A program made the position numbers and the translations under genes. The notes beneath the pieces are model-generated. The model had not been told where the DNA came from, did not search any database, and was given only the letters and a program-made list of their open reading frames with translations. Source: Channallabes apus (taxonomy: Eukaryota > Chordata > Actinopteri > Siluriformes > Clariidae). Taken from it: a DNA stretch of 64,000 nucleotides. The DNA lies in contig CM060121.1 of the NCBI GenBank assembly GCA_030522415.1, forward strand, positions 7,558,476 to 7,622,475, given 5' to 3'. Shown here piece by piece: positions 24,272-35,760 of this stretch. The first letter of the stretch is position 1. Every line of letters starts with the position of its first letter.

Positions 24272-24504
24272 CAAAAGATAGTTCATTCATTCATTCATTC
24301 ATTTTCTATACCGCTTAATCCTGTGTTCAGGGTCGCGGGGGACCTGGAGCCTATCCCAGGAGACTTCGGGCACTAGGCGGGGTACACCCTGGACAGGGTG
24401 CCAATCCATCGCAGGGCACACACACTCACACACCCAATCACACACTACGGGCAATTTAGGAACACCAATTAGCCTAACCTGCATATCTTTGGCAAAAGAT
24501 AGTT
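24272..24504 (-). mobile_element. 5'-truncated SINE with 12-bp target duplication
   Basis: Only the 3' part of the main SINE is present, ending within GCATATCTTTGG. CAAAAGATAGTT occurs at 24272-24283 and 24493-24504, showing that the truncation happened during insertion rather than by later deletion. Confidence 0.9.
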
Positions 24505-24541
24505 GTCAGTTTATAATTACACAGTATTACCACTGTAATAT

Positions 24542-24552
24542 TGTTGTTGTTG

Positions 24553-24593
<41 letters not shown>
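24542..24593 (+). repeat. (GTT)n(ATT)n microsatellite
   Basis: A short GTT run followed by about 14 ATT units. Confidence 0.95.
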
Positions 24594-25410
24594 GCATGTG
24601 TATCATCGAAATCATAATACTTATCTATGCTGATCTTTCCTGAGATAAAGTATTACAGTCATTTACATTCATATCTCTACAAAATAATGAGATATCCTGG
24701 GACAAAGGGAAAGTAAAGGAAGTTACTGATTGAGCAACATGATAATAATGAATTAAATCCAGCTAGAGTAGTGCTAGTACTAAGTCAACCTTGATCAACG
24801 TCAACCTAAAGTATCAAAGTCTGTGATTGGATTAAATATGTGATGAATACAAGTGCTAACAGAGTGATATGAGCGAATGGAAACCATTAGAGACACGAAT
24901 TGGAAGCAGAATCACAATCTCTCGTTCATGTGATGTCATCGCACATGCACGAGCATTACACACTGCCTGGGTCAGACTCTCTCACTCTCTCTCTCTTACT
25001 CATACACACAGTCATTCTGAGAAAGAGTGTAGGGCCAACGCAGCTCTCCCTAGACGCCCCTTGTCTTGTTTGCTGTGTGTAGTTAATCATTACATTCCTG
25101 TCTTTGTCTCTCTGTGTATTTCTGTCTGTCTTCATCTGTACATAAGTGTCTCTCTTTAAATCAAGCTTTCCCAGAGTGCATTGCTCTATACAAACCTTAA
25201 GGTTTCTGTGCTCTATAGAGATTGAATAAAAAAAAGCAGATCGGAAGATGGGGTATTATTCATAATTATGTTAATATTATATTAATAAATATAATAATTC
25301 AAGTAAAGAGCAATTTCATGACTGATTTATTTTAGAAATATTTCGATTTATGTGTTCCATTGTGTAGGTATGTGCACTTGTCACAGGTTTGTTCACTACT
25401 TCTAAAAATG

Positions 25411-25411
25411 A

Positions 25412-25443
<32 letters not shown>
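25411..25443 (+). repeat. (AC)n microsatellite
   Basis: About 16 repeats, 200 bases upstream of a likely exon. Confidence 0.95.
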
Positions 25444-25448
<5 letters not shown>

Positions 25449-25642
25449 CATCCAGGGTTCAGATCATCACAGAAATGAAGAATAAAGTTACAGATGTGCA
25501 TATGTAATCCAACAAAGGCCAGACGCAGTATGTGATACCTTGCTGTTTTGTGAGGAACTGATGGTTCTGAGCGTTTTCAGATGCACCAATCAGGATAATT
25601 ACAGTAATTATTTCATAACCTGTTTCCTGTCTGTGTTTACAG

Positions 25643-28600
25643 CCACTCAGAGCTGTCACAGGAGACAAACTCCAGCCTCAGTCAGAGAGTGAAGGCAATG
25701 CCGATCACGAACAGCAGAAACCAAACGATCATGTCAGCGAACTTCACGGTGATGCGTATGTGGAAACAATGTTGGTTAGACCAGGTAGAAGTCAAATAAA
25801 CATTGCTGTTTCACAAAGAGACTTTAAGGATCAGACTCTAAATGTTTGTAGCAGAAAAATGCACAGTAATGGGCAAAATTCTTGAGGCTCCAAAGTGTTG
25901 TTTTTTTTTATTATTCATTTTTTGGCAAGTTTTTGCCTTTCATTTTAGTCCAGTCCTTGGTCCTGACCAGTTTAATTTTTTTTGTTTGCTAAGCCATACA
26001 GCATGACGGCCAGTGACAAACAGGTGCAGGTGATGACAAATAATCAGGCTGGCAATTTAATTGTATTTGTATAGCGCTTTTAACAATGGTCATTATCGCA
26101 AAGCAGCTTTACAGAATCAAAAGAAAATTATGGAAATGTGTATGAAATGTAAGAGAATATATGTTAACCAAAATTATTTCCTGATGAGCAAGCTGAGGGT
26201 GATGGTGGCATAGAAAAAACTCAAAGATGGGAGCAAGAAAGCTTGAGAGGAACCAGAATCAACAAAACAAACATTCCTCATTTGGTTTATAATGGATGCA
26301 CCTAGTTGAACATCCAGACAGTAAGGCTTTACAATTAAACAATCTATCCGAGAGGTAATAAAAGCATGAGCAAATTTTCTGCATCGTATAGTGACAATAT
26401 ATTGGCGATATGTCTGGTAATATTATCTACAAAAGCTTCAAATGAAAGATTGAAATCTATAATAACACCAAGGTCTTTTACAGTACATGTTGAAACAGAA
26501 AAACCATCCAGGGGCCGGTTTCTCGATAACGCACACTCTTCACTCTTCATCTCTTAAGATATATCTGACGTTAAGTAATAACTTTTCTAAGTGTATTTAT
26601 CGAACTGTCTCTTAGGAGTCTTCTTAAGTCGCTGCCTCTTACGTCCGACGTTACAAGGCGCTGTCTACAGTGAAGGTCCTGAATTAGCTGACATCGGTTG
26701 CTCAGGAATCGATTTTTCACTCCTTTTGCATGACAGCGTTAAGAAAGACGGCACTTTCTATGCAAATTAAACCTTGCACAAAATTCTTCCAATAACGTTT
26801 ATTTCAACATGGGTTAACTTATCAATAGCATGCCATAATAGACATAGTAGACAATAGACATAGGACAAAATTTTTCACACGGAAAGATGAAAACTGCAAA
26901 AAAATTAATTAAACATGTTTAATTTTTCAAACGGAAAGATGGAAACATAATCACAGCGCAAAAACATGCCGTGAATCATGATGAACCCTACTTACGGCCA
27001 CAGCGCAAGACCGCTCAGGTGAGATAGGGGTATAACACCGCATCTCACTGCGAGTCAAACCGCATAAGTGGATAGGGGTATTAAGAATTACAATCACACA
27101 GAAAAATTTATGGATGCGGGGTTTGAAACTACCAAGTTTATTTTCTCATTTAACTAAATAAAATTTCATCATAAAATAAAATGTGTCGAAAGAAAAGTCC
27201 CTCCAGTCGTGAATGATGGTTAATGATCAATGGAACATATAAACAAAAAGCAGCGAGCAGCTGGACATGGGGACGTAGAGCATAAGTTTGACGCGTTGGT
27301 CAGGCAAGTGCAGGTCTGAGCAGGTCAAGGAGCTCCATAATTTGTCTTGGAAGGCGAAACCTTTTTTTTTTTTTAAATAGACACCTCAGACAAAATATGA
27401 AAAGATTGATCTGATTTATAAAGACTGCTGCTCAGTGGCGGCGACTAGCATCTCGAGCTGAAACTACACTAAGAATGAGTTAAGTCCAGACTAACCTTAC
27501 GAACGTGTGAAGTTAATTAACATCCAGTCTCTTTGGTCCTTCACATATTGCTCATAATAGATTAAGCTGGTTTTTCTCATCTGGCTCTGCTGAGACATAT
27601 ACCTGTGTGTCATCAGCATAACAGTAAAAAATAATACCATGCATACGAAACATGTTGCCCAGAGGTAGCATGTAAAGAGAAAAAAGCAGTTGGCCTAAAA
27701 CCCAACCGTGTGGAACACCAAACTCTACTTGCAAACATGCGGCATAGTTACCATTTAAATCTACAAACTGATAACGATTAATCAAATAGGATCTTAGCCA
27801 GGTGTGGGACATTTCTCTAATATCTAGCACTTTTTCAAATTTATGAAGGAGAATACTATATACTATATATACTATCATCAATGGTGTCAAAAGCTGCACT
27901 GAGGTTAAGTAATACAAGCAAAGAAACCGATCAGAGGCCAGTAGGAGGTCATTTACTACTTTAACAAGCACTGTATCTGTGCTGTGATGAGGCCTAAATA
28001 CTGATTGATACATACTTTTGCATAGTACTGTAGATGTGTGTCATGAATGGAAAACCTGGGGTGAATGTTTGTGGAACTAATCACTTAAAACGATATTAAA
28101 CTTAATTATACATAATTAAGGGCATGGTGAATTTAAGTGATAGTTGCAAACTGCTAACTATCAGCCATGCATCACTTCAGCTGATAGCTAACTGGAATTA
28201 TTTAAGTTTAACTCACCAACGGAAATCTAGGAGTTGACATGAGACAATGTGTAGGGAGTAGATTATGAAGTTTAATCAAATGTATAGCGTTAGCATATAA
28301 ATGAACATTATCCACCTTAGAGCGTTAGGTAGGCTAAAGCTAAGCTAGCTAGCTTGGACCTAAATAAAGTAGGCATGTTCCAACAGCCAGGCGCCATTCA
28401 TTCTGTCCATTTATGGATTAAACAAGGTTAAGGCGGAGTCAGTTCTTACCAAGATGGCGACAACCAGAGCTCCCATAGTTCTTCAAAACCGCTCTTCAGA
28501 AAACTTATGGGTGACATCATGGAGGGTTTGTCCAGTTCCTTTACAGTCTATGGCTCTGATTCAAAAACTTTTTCCAGACATCTGGTTCTTAAATTTGTCT

Positions 28601-29155
28601 AGAATTTAATGAATGAAAGATTTTGAATTAATCACAAGAATATGTTTATTACACCTGTAAACTGATGCATATTCCATTTTAAGAAAAAATCGCTTTGTCT
28701 CTGGTTTTCAGGGCAAGTTGTGCTCCTGAAGTCTACAGCTACAGTAGGTCAAGAATTCAACCAAGCAGAAGGAAAGAGGTAACCTGTATTAAATCAGCAT
28801 ATGTATGCAGCCAATATGCATAAAACTGTAAGGTCTGCTGTCTGTAACTGACGTTTCAATTAGCAGCTATAAATGAGCTCATGAAGAACTGTAAGTACAG
28901 TAGTACGCTTGAAATTATTCAATGTTAAGTGCTCCTGGACCGCCTTGGTTGTGTTGATTCCTACAAAGGAAAACAAGAGGCAGCATATCGGCTCTGGAAA
29001 CAGTATTCAGGAACATAAAAACCATCATCAACTCCACCCCTGGAGAGCAGCTCCTTTTGTTAGTCTTATTTTATGTTTCGCTGAGTTATCACCACACCAA
29101 CAGCGGCTATCGCGCCTGGAAATTCCTTCTCTGGCTCCGTTTTTACAACCCCTAG
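25643..29155 (+). CDS. Uncharacterised host gene, three exons (partial)
   Basis: Exons 25643-25784, 28712-28778 and 28969-29155 have consensus AG/GT borders (CTGTGTTTACAG; GTAGAA; CTGGTTTTCAG; GTAACC; CCTACAAAG) and join in frame (phases 0-1, 1-2, 2). The first codes for 47 acidic, hydrophilic residues starting PLRAVTGDK; the second for a link reading GQVVLLKSTATVGQEFNQ. The last ends in TAG at 29153-29155 after a hydrophobic segment (GEQLLLLVLFYVSLS) and an aromatic, basic tail, which would suit a C-terminal membrane anchor. A different acceptor (exon from 28980) would instead read to a TGA near 29244 in another frame, ending in a Lys/Arg-rich tail. I do not recognise the protein. The 5' part is not identified. 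Confidence 0.5.
26050..28060 (-). mobile_element. L2-like LINE relic, split by a Harbinger-like element
   Basis: On the minus strand, 28013-27552 encodes a reverse transcriptase segment with FRPHHSTDTVLVKVVNDLL, FGVPHGWVLGQLLFS (the usual PQG is PHG) and the catalytic box as CYADDTQ. The element resumes at about 26510 with DGFSVSTCTVKDLGVI and continues into a 3' end with AAAGCTGCTTTGCGATAATG and TTAAATTG near 26050. A Harbinger-like element (26512 to about 27520) separates the halves, and a piece of LINE coding sequence between them is missing. It is dead: stops, indels and the altered PQG motif. Confidence 0.85.
26512..27520 (+). mobile_element. PIF/Harbinger-like element, copy A (right end lost)
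   Basis: It begins with the terminal sequence GGGCCGGTTTCTCGATAACG, also seen at 39966 and, inverted, at 36620. It then shares a long stretch with copy C (TCTTAGGAGTCTTCTTAAGTC onward) and the stretch AAGCAGCGAGCAGCTGGACA with copies B and C. The extreme right terminus is absent, and LINE sequence is lost at the same junction. It has no functional transposase. The family assignment rests on the transposase fragment in copy B. Confidence 0.75.
28060..28700. other. Intronic sequence with a short fish repeat
   Basis: At about 28436-28556, CCAAGATGGCGACAACC and TTTACAGTCTATGGC resemble a widespread fish interspersed repeat (possibly a DNA-transposon derivative). The rest, rich in GCTAGC/GCTAAG words, is unassigned. 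Confidence 0.35.
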
Positions 29156-29249
29156 CCGCCAGTGTTTTTAAAGAGGAGTGGTTAATCAAAGATGAAGTTC
29201 CTACCACCCAGAGAAAAAGAAAGAATCGCCTAACCATAAGGTGACATAT

Positions 29250-30505
29250 GGAGGCGTCTTAGGCATGAGTCCATTTTTGTACTGTATTTTACTAAGAACT
29301 GTCAGTATAACTTGATGCTAGATGAAAGGAGTTACTTCACACTGGACATAAAGAAAGAGTGAAGTCTAACAAATTAAAAATGCCTGTAGCTTTCACAAAA
29401 TATTACATTCAACGAGGTTTTATCAAAAAGTAGAATGGTCCATCTGTAGTGGAAGTGTCCAAATGCAGTTCCATGAATATTTATATTCTAACAGTTAGAC
29501 TGTTGGTACAGTCTGGAGATTTGTTCTGTGACTTCTGGCCACCTTAATAACACCAAAATTTCTCTACTCTCTCATCTGCTCCTTCAATGATGTGGGGTGC
29601 TGATCATTCTGAATCCAGATTTTTGCAGAAAAACAACATTTACTACACTATTAAAATTATGTCTGAAAAGAAGTGTTGTGCATCTGGTTCGCTTCAGTTG
29701 ATTTGTACATACGTAATGACCGTTACCGTGAGATCTGACATCTGTTTACTGTTTCAGCTCGAGCAGAGCTGTTAAAAGCCTTCACATGTCATTCTTGCAT
29801 GAAATCATTTATGTGCCTAATTTCTCTTGGTAGATTCCAACACAGACATAGAAACTTTCGATTCAGATATCTAGTGTCGGTCCGGTGTTTCCAGCCTGGG
29901 GTCTGGTCTAGTCCCCTAATGAGGCATACAATTCCTTAATAATCTCTAGCCATCATCCTTCAAGAAACCCCCCCCCCCCCTGTTAAACACATTGAAAAAA
30001 ATAAACCAGAAATGTGCAAAAGTTCTAGGTACATGCAAATAACTGTGTATTCAAAATAAAACATTTATACATTCAAATTACTATAATAAGCAGTAAACCA
30101 TAATTAATCAAAGTCAAGAATTAGCTGCTTAGTTTTACTGAACATCCTGCAGAACCAGCCACAGTCCTGAGGACATGCAAAACCCAAAAAGCTTTTTTTC
30201 CGGAAAATATGCTGATTTCTTTTCTGGCCTATACATATTTTTCTGTAAAATGCATGCAATGTTTTTTGTTGTTGTTGTTGTTGTTTTCTAGAATACCAAT
30301 GTGTGGAAATCAGATTTTTTTTTCCTGACCTAATTTAATAATGAAGTCATGAAAAAAAAACTTAAATACAGAAAAAACAGGCCTAAGATAGTACTGTACT
30401 TGTGAGGTTCTAAATTCTCCTAGGCTAATTTGTTGCTTGGTGCTTTTGTTATTCGTGTTTGCCTCACTGGCATCACATGAGGACACTGGAACTCATTTAT
30501 CATCG
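29250..30505. other. Unassigned AT-rich sequence
   Basis: It contains a poly-C run near 29967 and a (GTT)n run near 30270. No exon or element is recognised. Confidence 0.35.
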
Positions 30506-30507
30506 TT

Positions 30508-32509
30508 AATTAAAGTTGTAGGCGGCACGGTGGTGTAGTGGTTAGCACTGTCGCCTTGCACCTCCAGGGTCCGGGTTCGATTCCAAAGAAACCACATCCT
30601 ACTTCTCTCAATGACTATCGCCCTGTAGCTCTCACCTCAGTAGTGATGAAGTGCTTTGAACGCCTTATCAGAGACTTCATCATTTCTTCACTACCCGACA
30701 CACTGGACCCACTACAGTTTGCATACCGTCAGAACCGCTCCACAGACGATGCAATCTCTCATCTCCTCCACACATCACTCACTCACCTGGACACTAGGAA
30801 AGGGAATTATGTTAAAATGCTCTTCATCGACTACAGCTCTGCTTTTAACACAATAATTCCTTCCACACTCACCACCAAGCTGGAGCACCTGGGACTGAGC
30901 TCATCTATATGTCAGTGGATCTCCAATTTTCTGACTGGCAGACCACAGGCAGTAAGGATGGGCGGACATGTCTCAGCTACACTCACTCTCAGCACTGGAG
31001 CCCCCCAGGGTTGTGTTCTGAGACCCCTGCTGTACTCTTTGTACACCCACGACTGCGTGGCCACTACCAACTCCACCTCCATCATCAAGTTTGCTGACGA
31101 CACCGTCGTGGTCGGACTGATCACCAACAATGATGAGTCGGACTACCTAGAGGAGATTGGAAATCTGGAGAACTGGTGCCAGAGGAACAATCTCCTCCTG
31201 AACGTCAGTAAGACAAAGGAGCTGATAGTGGACTTTAGCACAAAGCAGGAGAGGAACTACCAGACCCCCGTCATCAACAGGAGCCCAGTGGAGAGAGTGG
31301 ACAGCTTCAGATACCTCGGTGTTCACATCACGCAGGACCTATCATGGTCCTGTCACATCAACACCGTGGTGAAAAAAGCCCGGCAGCGTCTCTACCACCT
31401 CAGACGCTTGAGAGACTTTAGACTGCCCTCCAAGGTGCTCAGGAACTTCTACTCCTGCACCATAGAGAGCATCCTGACGGGAAACATCACGACCTGGTTC
31501 GGGAACAGCACCATGCAGGACAGACGAGCTCTACAGAGGGTGGTGCGATCAGCCGAACGCATCATCCGCACTGAGCTCCCTGACCTGCACTCCATCTACA
31601 GCAAGCGGTGCTGGACTAAGGCCAGGAAGATCATGAAGGACCTCAGTCACCCCAGTAATGGACTGTTCTCTTTGTTGCGGTCTGGGAAGAGATTCCGCTC
31701 CCTAAAGGCCAACACAGAGAGACTGAGGAGGAGCTTCTTCCCGCAGGCGATACGGTCTCTCAATCACACAATCACACCTCCACACAGGACTAATAGCATC
31801 TTTTAAGCTCACAACACTGACTGGACAATCATGGACACATTCATACACACTTGCACTAAATACTCATACATCTGGACAATTGCACATGTCACCTTTCATG
31901 CATATTTGCACAACCACTGACACTTTAATACCATATTTCTATATTTTTGCAATATTTTATTATGCCCTTATGCACAGTTAATTTTACAAATTTTACTAGT
32001 TAAAATTATTTCTTTAGTATTTCCTTTTTATTGATTATTTATTTTACGTACAAGATTTTATTTTCTTATTTTCTTTTTTTTTTTTTTTTTTTTAAGGTCA
32101 CTGGCGGTCGTATAAAAGCATTTCACTGCATATTATACTGTGTATGATTGTGTATGTGACTAATAAAATTTGAATTTGAATTTGAATTTGATTCCCGGCC
32201 AGGCTCGATTCCCATCTCTGTGTGCATGGAGTTTGCATGTTCTCCCCGTGCTTGGTGGGTTTCCTCCGGGTAGTCCGGTTTCCTCCCACAGTCCAAAGAT
32301 ATGCAGGTTAAGCTAATTGGCGTTCCCAAATTGCCCGTAGTGTGTGATTGGGTGAGTGTGTGTGTGTGTGTGCCCTGCGATGGATTGGCATACTGTCCAG
32401 GGTGTACCCTGCCTTGTGCCCGAAGCCTCCTGGGATAGGCTCCCGCCCCCTGCGACCCTGATCATAGGATAAAGCGGTATAGAAGATGAATGAATGAATT
32501 AAAGTTGTA
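30508..32509 (+). mobile_element. SINE carrying a nested LINE insertion, flanked by a 13-bp duplication
   Basis: The SINE head (30521-30584: GGCGGCACGGTGGTGTAG to GGGTTCGATTCC) and the SINE body and tail (32190-32496) together make one nearly full-length member of the main SINE family. AATTAAAGTTGTA lies directly before the head (30508-30520) and directly after the tail (32497-32509), so both halves derive from one insertion. The LINE at 30585-32189 splits it exactly. Confidence 0.95.
30585..32189 (+). mobile_element. 5'-truncated LINE copy inserted in the SINE
   Basis: This is a second copy of the LINE at 1-2384, starting inside the reverse transcriptase domain at the residues [16 protein letters not shown]. 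The frame is open to a stop at 31804-31806 and keeps FIDYSSAF and the FADD box (from 31090). The 3' untranslated region is like that of the first copy but with a long poly-T run near 32078 and a shorter AT segment. The TTTGAA tail ends against GATTCC (32190-32195), which also precedes the insertion (30579-30584) and is the likely target duplication. An accidental frame from 30538 fuses SINE and LINE sequence; it has a GTG, not an ATG, start. Confidence 0.94.
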
Positions 32510-34525
32510 TGAGCCAAATAAAAAATGTTTCATAAATGCTGATTTTCTTCATTTTTCACATGCATATGTTGATGAATGCCAGGTGCCCGACTGATTAGCA
32601 TTTGTTAACGCCTATAAAACTCAGTAAAGACAAAGATCATACAACTGAAATTGCCCCTTAAAAGGGTCAATATCTGAAGCTAAATTTAAGAAAATGTAAA
32701 ATAAGTTTAAACAATTTAATTAAATCTGGCATGACAACCAAAAATATAGAAAAAATACTGTATATACTGCATGTGTCTAGGCAACTGTCAGCTAGAATGT
32801 CCTCAACACTGTTCTGTGAAAGCAGGAAGGCATGTAAGTGTCGCAAAGTCATGAACTATACTAGGTACTATCGTCTTCTTTATAATCATACTGTCCAGTA
32901 TAACCCAGATGAACCAGATTGAAAAGAGAAGTCATACTCATCCCTTTTGAATCTGGTTCCTTATACAGCTAGTTTCAGGGAAAGACAAGTCCATAAATTT
33001 GCCCTAAATACACCATAACTTTGAAAGATAACAACTCGATTTAGCTCAGTAGGACTGGAGAAGCTTTATATGAGTCTCAGCTGAACGTAGGAATGCATTT
33101 TAGCACAGAACAAGGGTTGTGGAATTTGGCCATGATTTGGCTTACACTGTACTCCCGCTCCAGATTACAAACTTCATGCTGTGTGTGCAGAGCAGGAATT
33201 TTTTTTACGACAAAGACCTATTGTAATGTACTTACATGCACCTTAATTCTGATTTAAGACAGACATGAAAAAACCCAAACTATCCCTTAAATTATAAAGC
33301 AACTAGAGTTAGTACCTGCTGTTTACAAGTAAAGAGTTTTTAGAAATAGTTAAAAAAAGATAAAAGGTTAAAGCTAAAAATAAACTGATTCGCTTTATTT
33401 TAGTCAGTGATATTATTATTTCAGGTTGAAGTCCACGTACATGTCTGCCTGTCTTTCTGTAAATCAGTACTGTGAATAATTTATTAATACAAAGAATTTG
33501 AATTTTGTATGGTTGAGTATCTTATACCTTGTTTATGATAAGTTGTACTTCTTTTGTCATCAGCCAAATATACTATCTGTTTAATGTCGATTATTACATC
33601 CAGCACATGACTGTTGATCACTTTTTACTCAACATGTTTGATTTGAGCGGCTTTTGTCTCATAGTGGCTTTCCACATCAATGCATTAATTAGCACTACAG
33701 TTTTTAAACTTCCTGCAGTAAGAATAAACATACAATGATCTGTCCATCCATCTTTGAAGAATCAGGTTTCAAAAGTTACATACCTTTTTTTGGTGTAAGA
33801 CATGCTGTTGCATGTTTGTTTGTATCGTGTTGATCGGATTTGTTGAGTGACACGTACAGTATAGCCACGGCCACCTCGAGGGTAAAAACGCTGTATTCGT
33901 ATACTGTATAAAAAAGTGATGGCTGCTGTGAGGTAATCTGGCACATAACTGCTCATAACATCCCACCTCCTCAACATTTCGATTCAATTTGTGGTGCAGA
34001 TTTCATTTTAGGCAAATATCGAAGGACTGGGAAAGTTTTATTAAATTCTGTCAAGCCAGTTTTGCGTGATACTGTAACAAAATGGTTTGAACAGACATTC
34101 AGACATAATGACAGACATACAGACAAACGGGCAGACATACAGACATAAGAACTGATCTTTTATTTTTACAGATTCCTCTAATTTGCTACAACAAATGCTG
34201 AGTGACTGGTTTTTGGATTATTGTAAATCTCACTATGATAAATCAGATTTGTAACAGACCACCATTTTATTTCCATTAAATCAAATTCCGATCGATTTCC
34301 CACCTGTAATGTCCACACTCCATGAATAAAGATGATTCATACACACTTTCTTTCTCTGATATATGAATACAGCTCATTTATTTAGAAGAAGAACAGCAGT
34401 GGTGTCTTGGCAGAGACATTTCAGTCATCTTTTTTATTCTTTAATCCCTGCTTTCTGTCATTCGCATTTACTCGTCCCTGTCTACTTCTTGTTCTCTGTC
34501 TTTCTTTGCTGTCCATTTCTGTCAC
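32510..34525. other. Unassigned AT-rich sequence
   Basis: No supported exon or transposon. CAGACATACAGACA-type words near 34105-34145 are a minor simple repeat. Confidence 0.35.
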
Positions 34526-34530
34526 TTCAG

Positions 34531-34618
34531 GATGAAAAATGGCAACCAAGCGGATACTCAGTTAGTCTGTCCAAGTTAAACAGCCTCAGTGCCAAAAGCC
34601 AAATTCCATCCATCATAC
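34531..34618 (+). CDS. Candidate isolated exon
   Basis: A good acceptor (ATTTCTGTCACTTCAG) precedes 88 bases open in one frame (DEKWQPSGYSVSLSKLN...), ending at a consensus-like donor GTATGT. The composition looks coding. Nothing nearby joins it convincingly, and its phase (0 to 1) does not continue the gene ending at 29155. It may belong to an unseen gene or be chance. Confidence 0.28.
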
Positions 34619-35624
34619 GTATGTTCACATTACAGTGCATGTGTGTGTTGGCAGTGAGGTGTGTATAGAAGTACTAAGATAATTTAATAAACAACTATAT
34701 CACTGATAAACAACTATATCATACTATACTGTACCTCCCTCTTCATTCCCTACTGATCAGATTCTTTATCCACCTCCCTTCTCCCTTCCGTATTGTTGTC
34801 TTTTTGAAGGTTGTAGCCTATAGGCCTCAAGCTTAGATGTCTTCGATGCTTATTTTTCCAATACTGGGATTTTAAGGACCATAAAAACCCACATGTGGAG
34901 CAACAGTGCTCTATGTTCAGGGTTGTGATCTTTGACCTTTTAAGGTGGTCATGACATCTGACCTGACAGCTATGCTATGGCAGCCATGCCTCTTCCTGTG
35001 TTTACCAGAGCTCAAATGGAAGCCACTTTCCTTTAAAAAAATTATTAATTAGAATAAAAAATTCTTTTTGTGGATTAATTTGCTTATTTGACACTTTCCA
35101 ATGTGGGTATTATTCCCTTACTCCTTCATGTACACTCAATTAAAAATTCTTCTTACCTAAAAAAAAAATAACACTGATGAATTTAGATCACACCACTGTC
35201 TTAGCTTAGCTAGCAAAGAATTCAAAAAGTCATCCATAATTAGAAACATGCGTTTAATTTATTTCTAAAAATGTATTGGTTGTTGTAGCTAATCAACTAG
35301 GCAGCAAGTTAGCAAGTTTGCTAATGCAGCTCACTAGCGAAATTTCACACTATTTGCTAGTTTTTCCGTTTCTAAGTTAGTTTAGCAAGCATAACTAAGT
35401 AAACTTTGGTGTAAATTCCTGTTGTTGATATTGCTGTTGTTACTTTTTAAATGTTAGCTATAGCATAGCTCACACAGTATTTTACATAATTCCACTAGTA
35501 ACATGTTGTAACTTTATTGATGACACTGTGTGATGGTTAATATGTCAGAAAAAGCTCATATGTTCAGAGTATTGCTTTTTTTTTTTTTAACTGTAACATT
35601 GAAACCAAAACTAATATTCAGAGG

Positions 35625-35690
35625 TAAGCTTTGCGGGAACATCATCAATGTGGAACTGCCAAAGAAGATCGCAGGGACTAGTGGACAGGT
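35625..35690 (+). CDS. Weak exon candidate
   Basis: After a long T-rich tract and ATATTCAG, about 65 bases are open (GKLCGNIINVELPKK...) and end at CAG/GTCAGTG. The frame and the link to 34531-34618 are uncertain. Confidence 0.2.
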
Positions 35691-35760
35691 CAGTGATCAC
35701 CAAAGTAGGAAAGTGCAAAGTCAATAAAGGGCATTGAAACAAATTTAGCACATTTACAAG

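Noticed and set aside
30538..30584. SINE-derived start of a 422-codon fusion frame
   Set aside because: No ATG in the SINE part (GTG only), and the fusion is a chance result of nested insertion.
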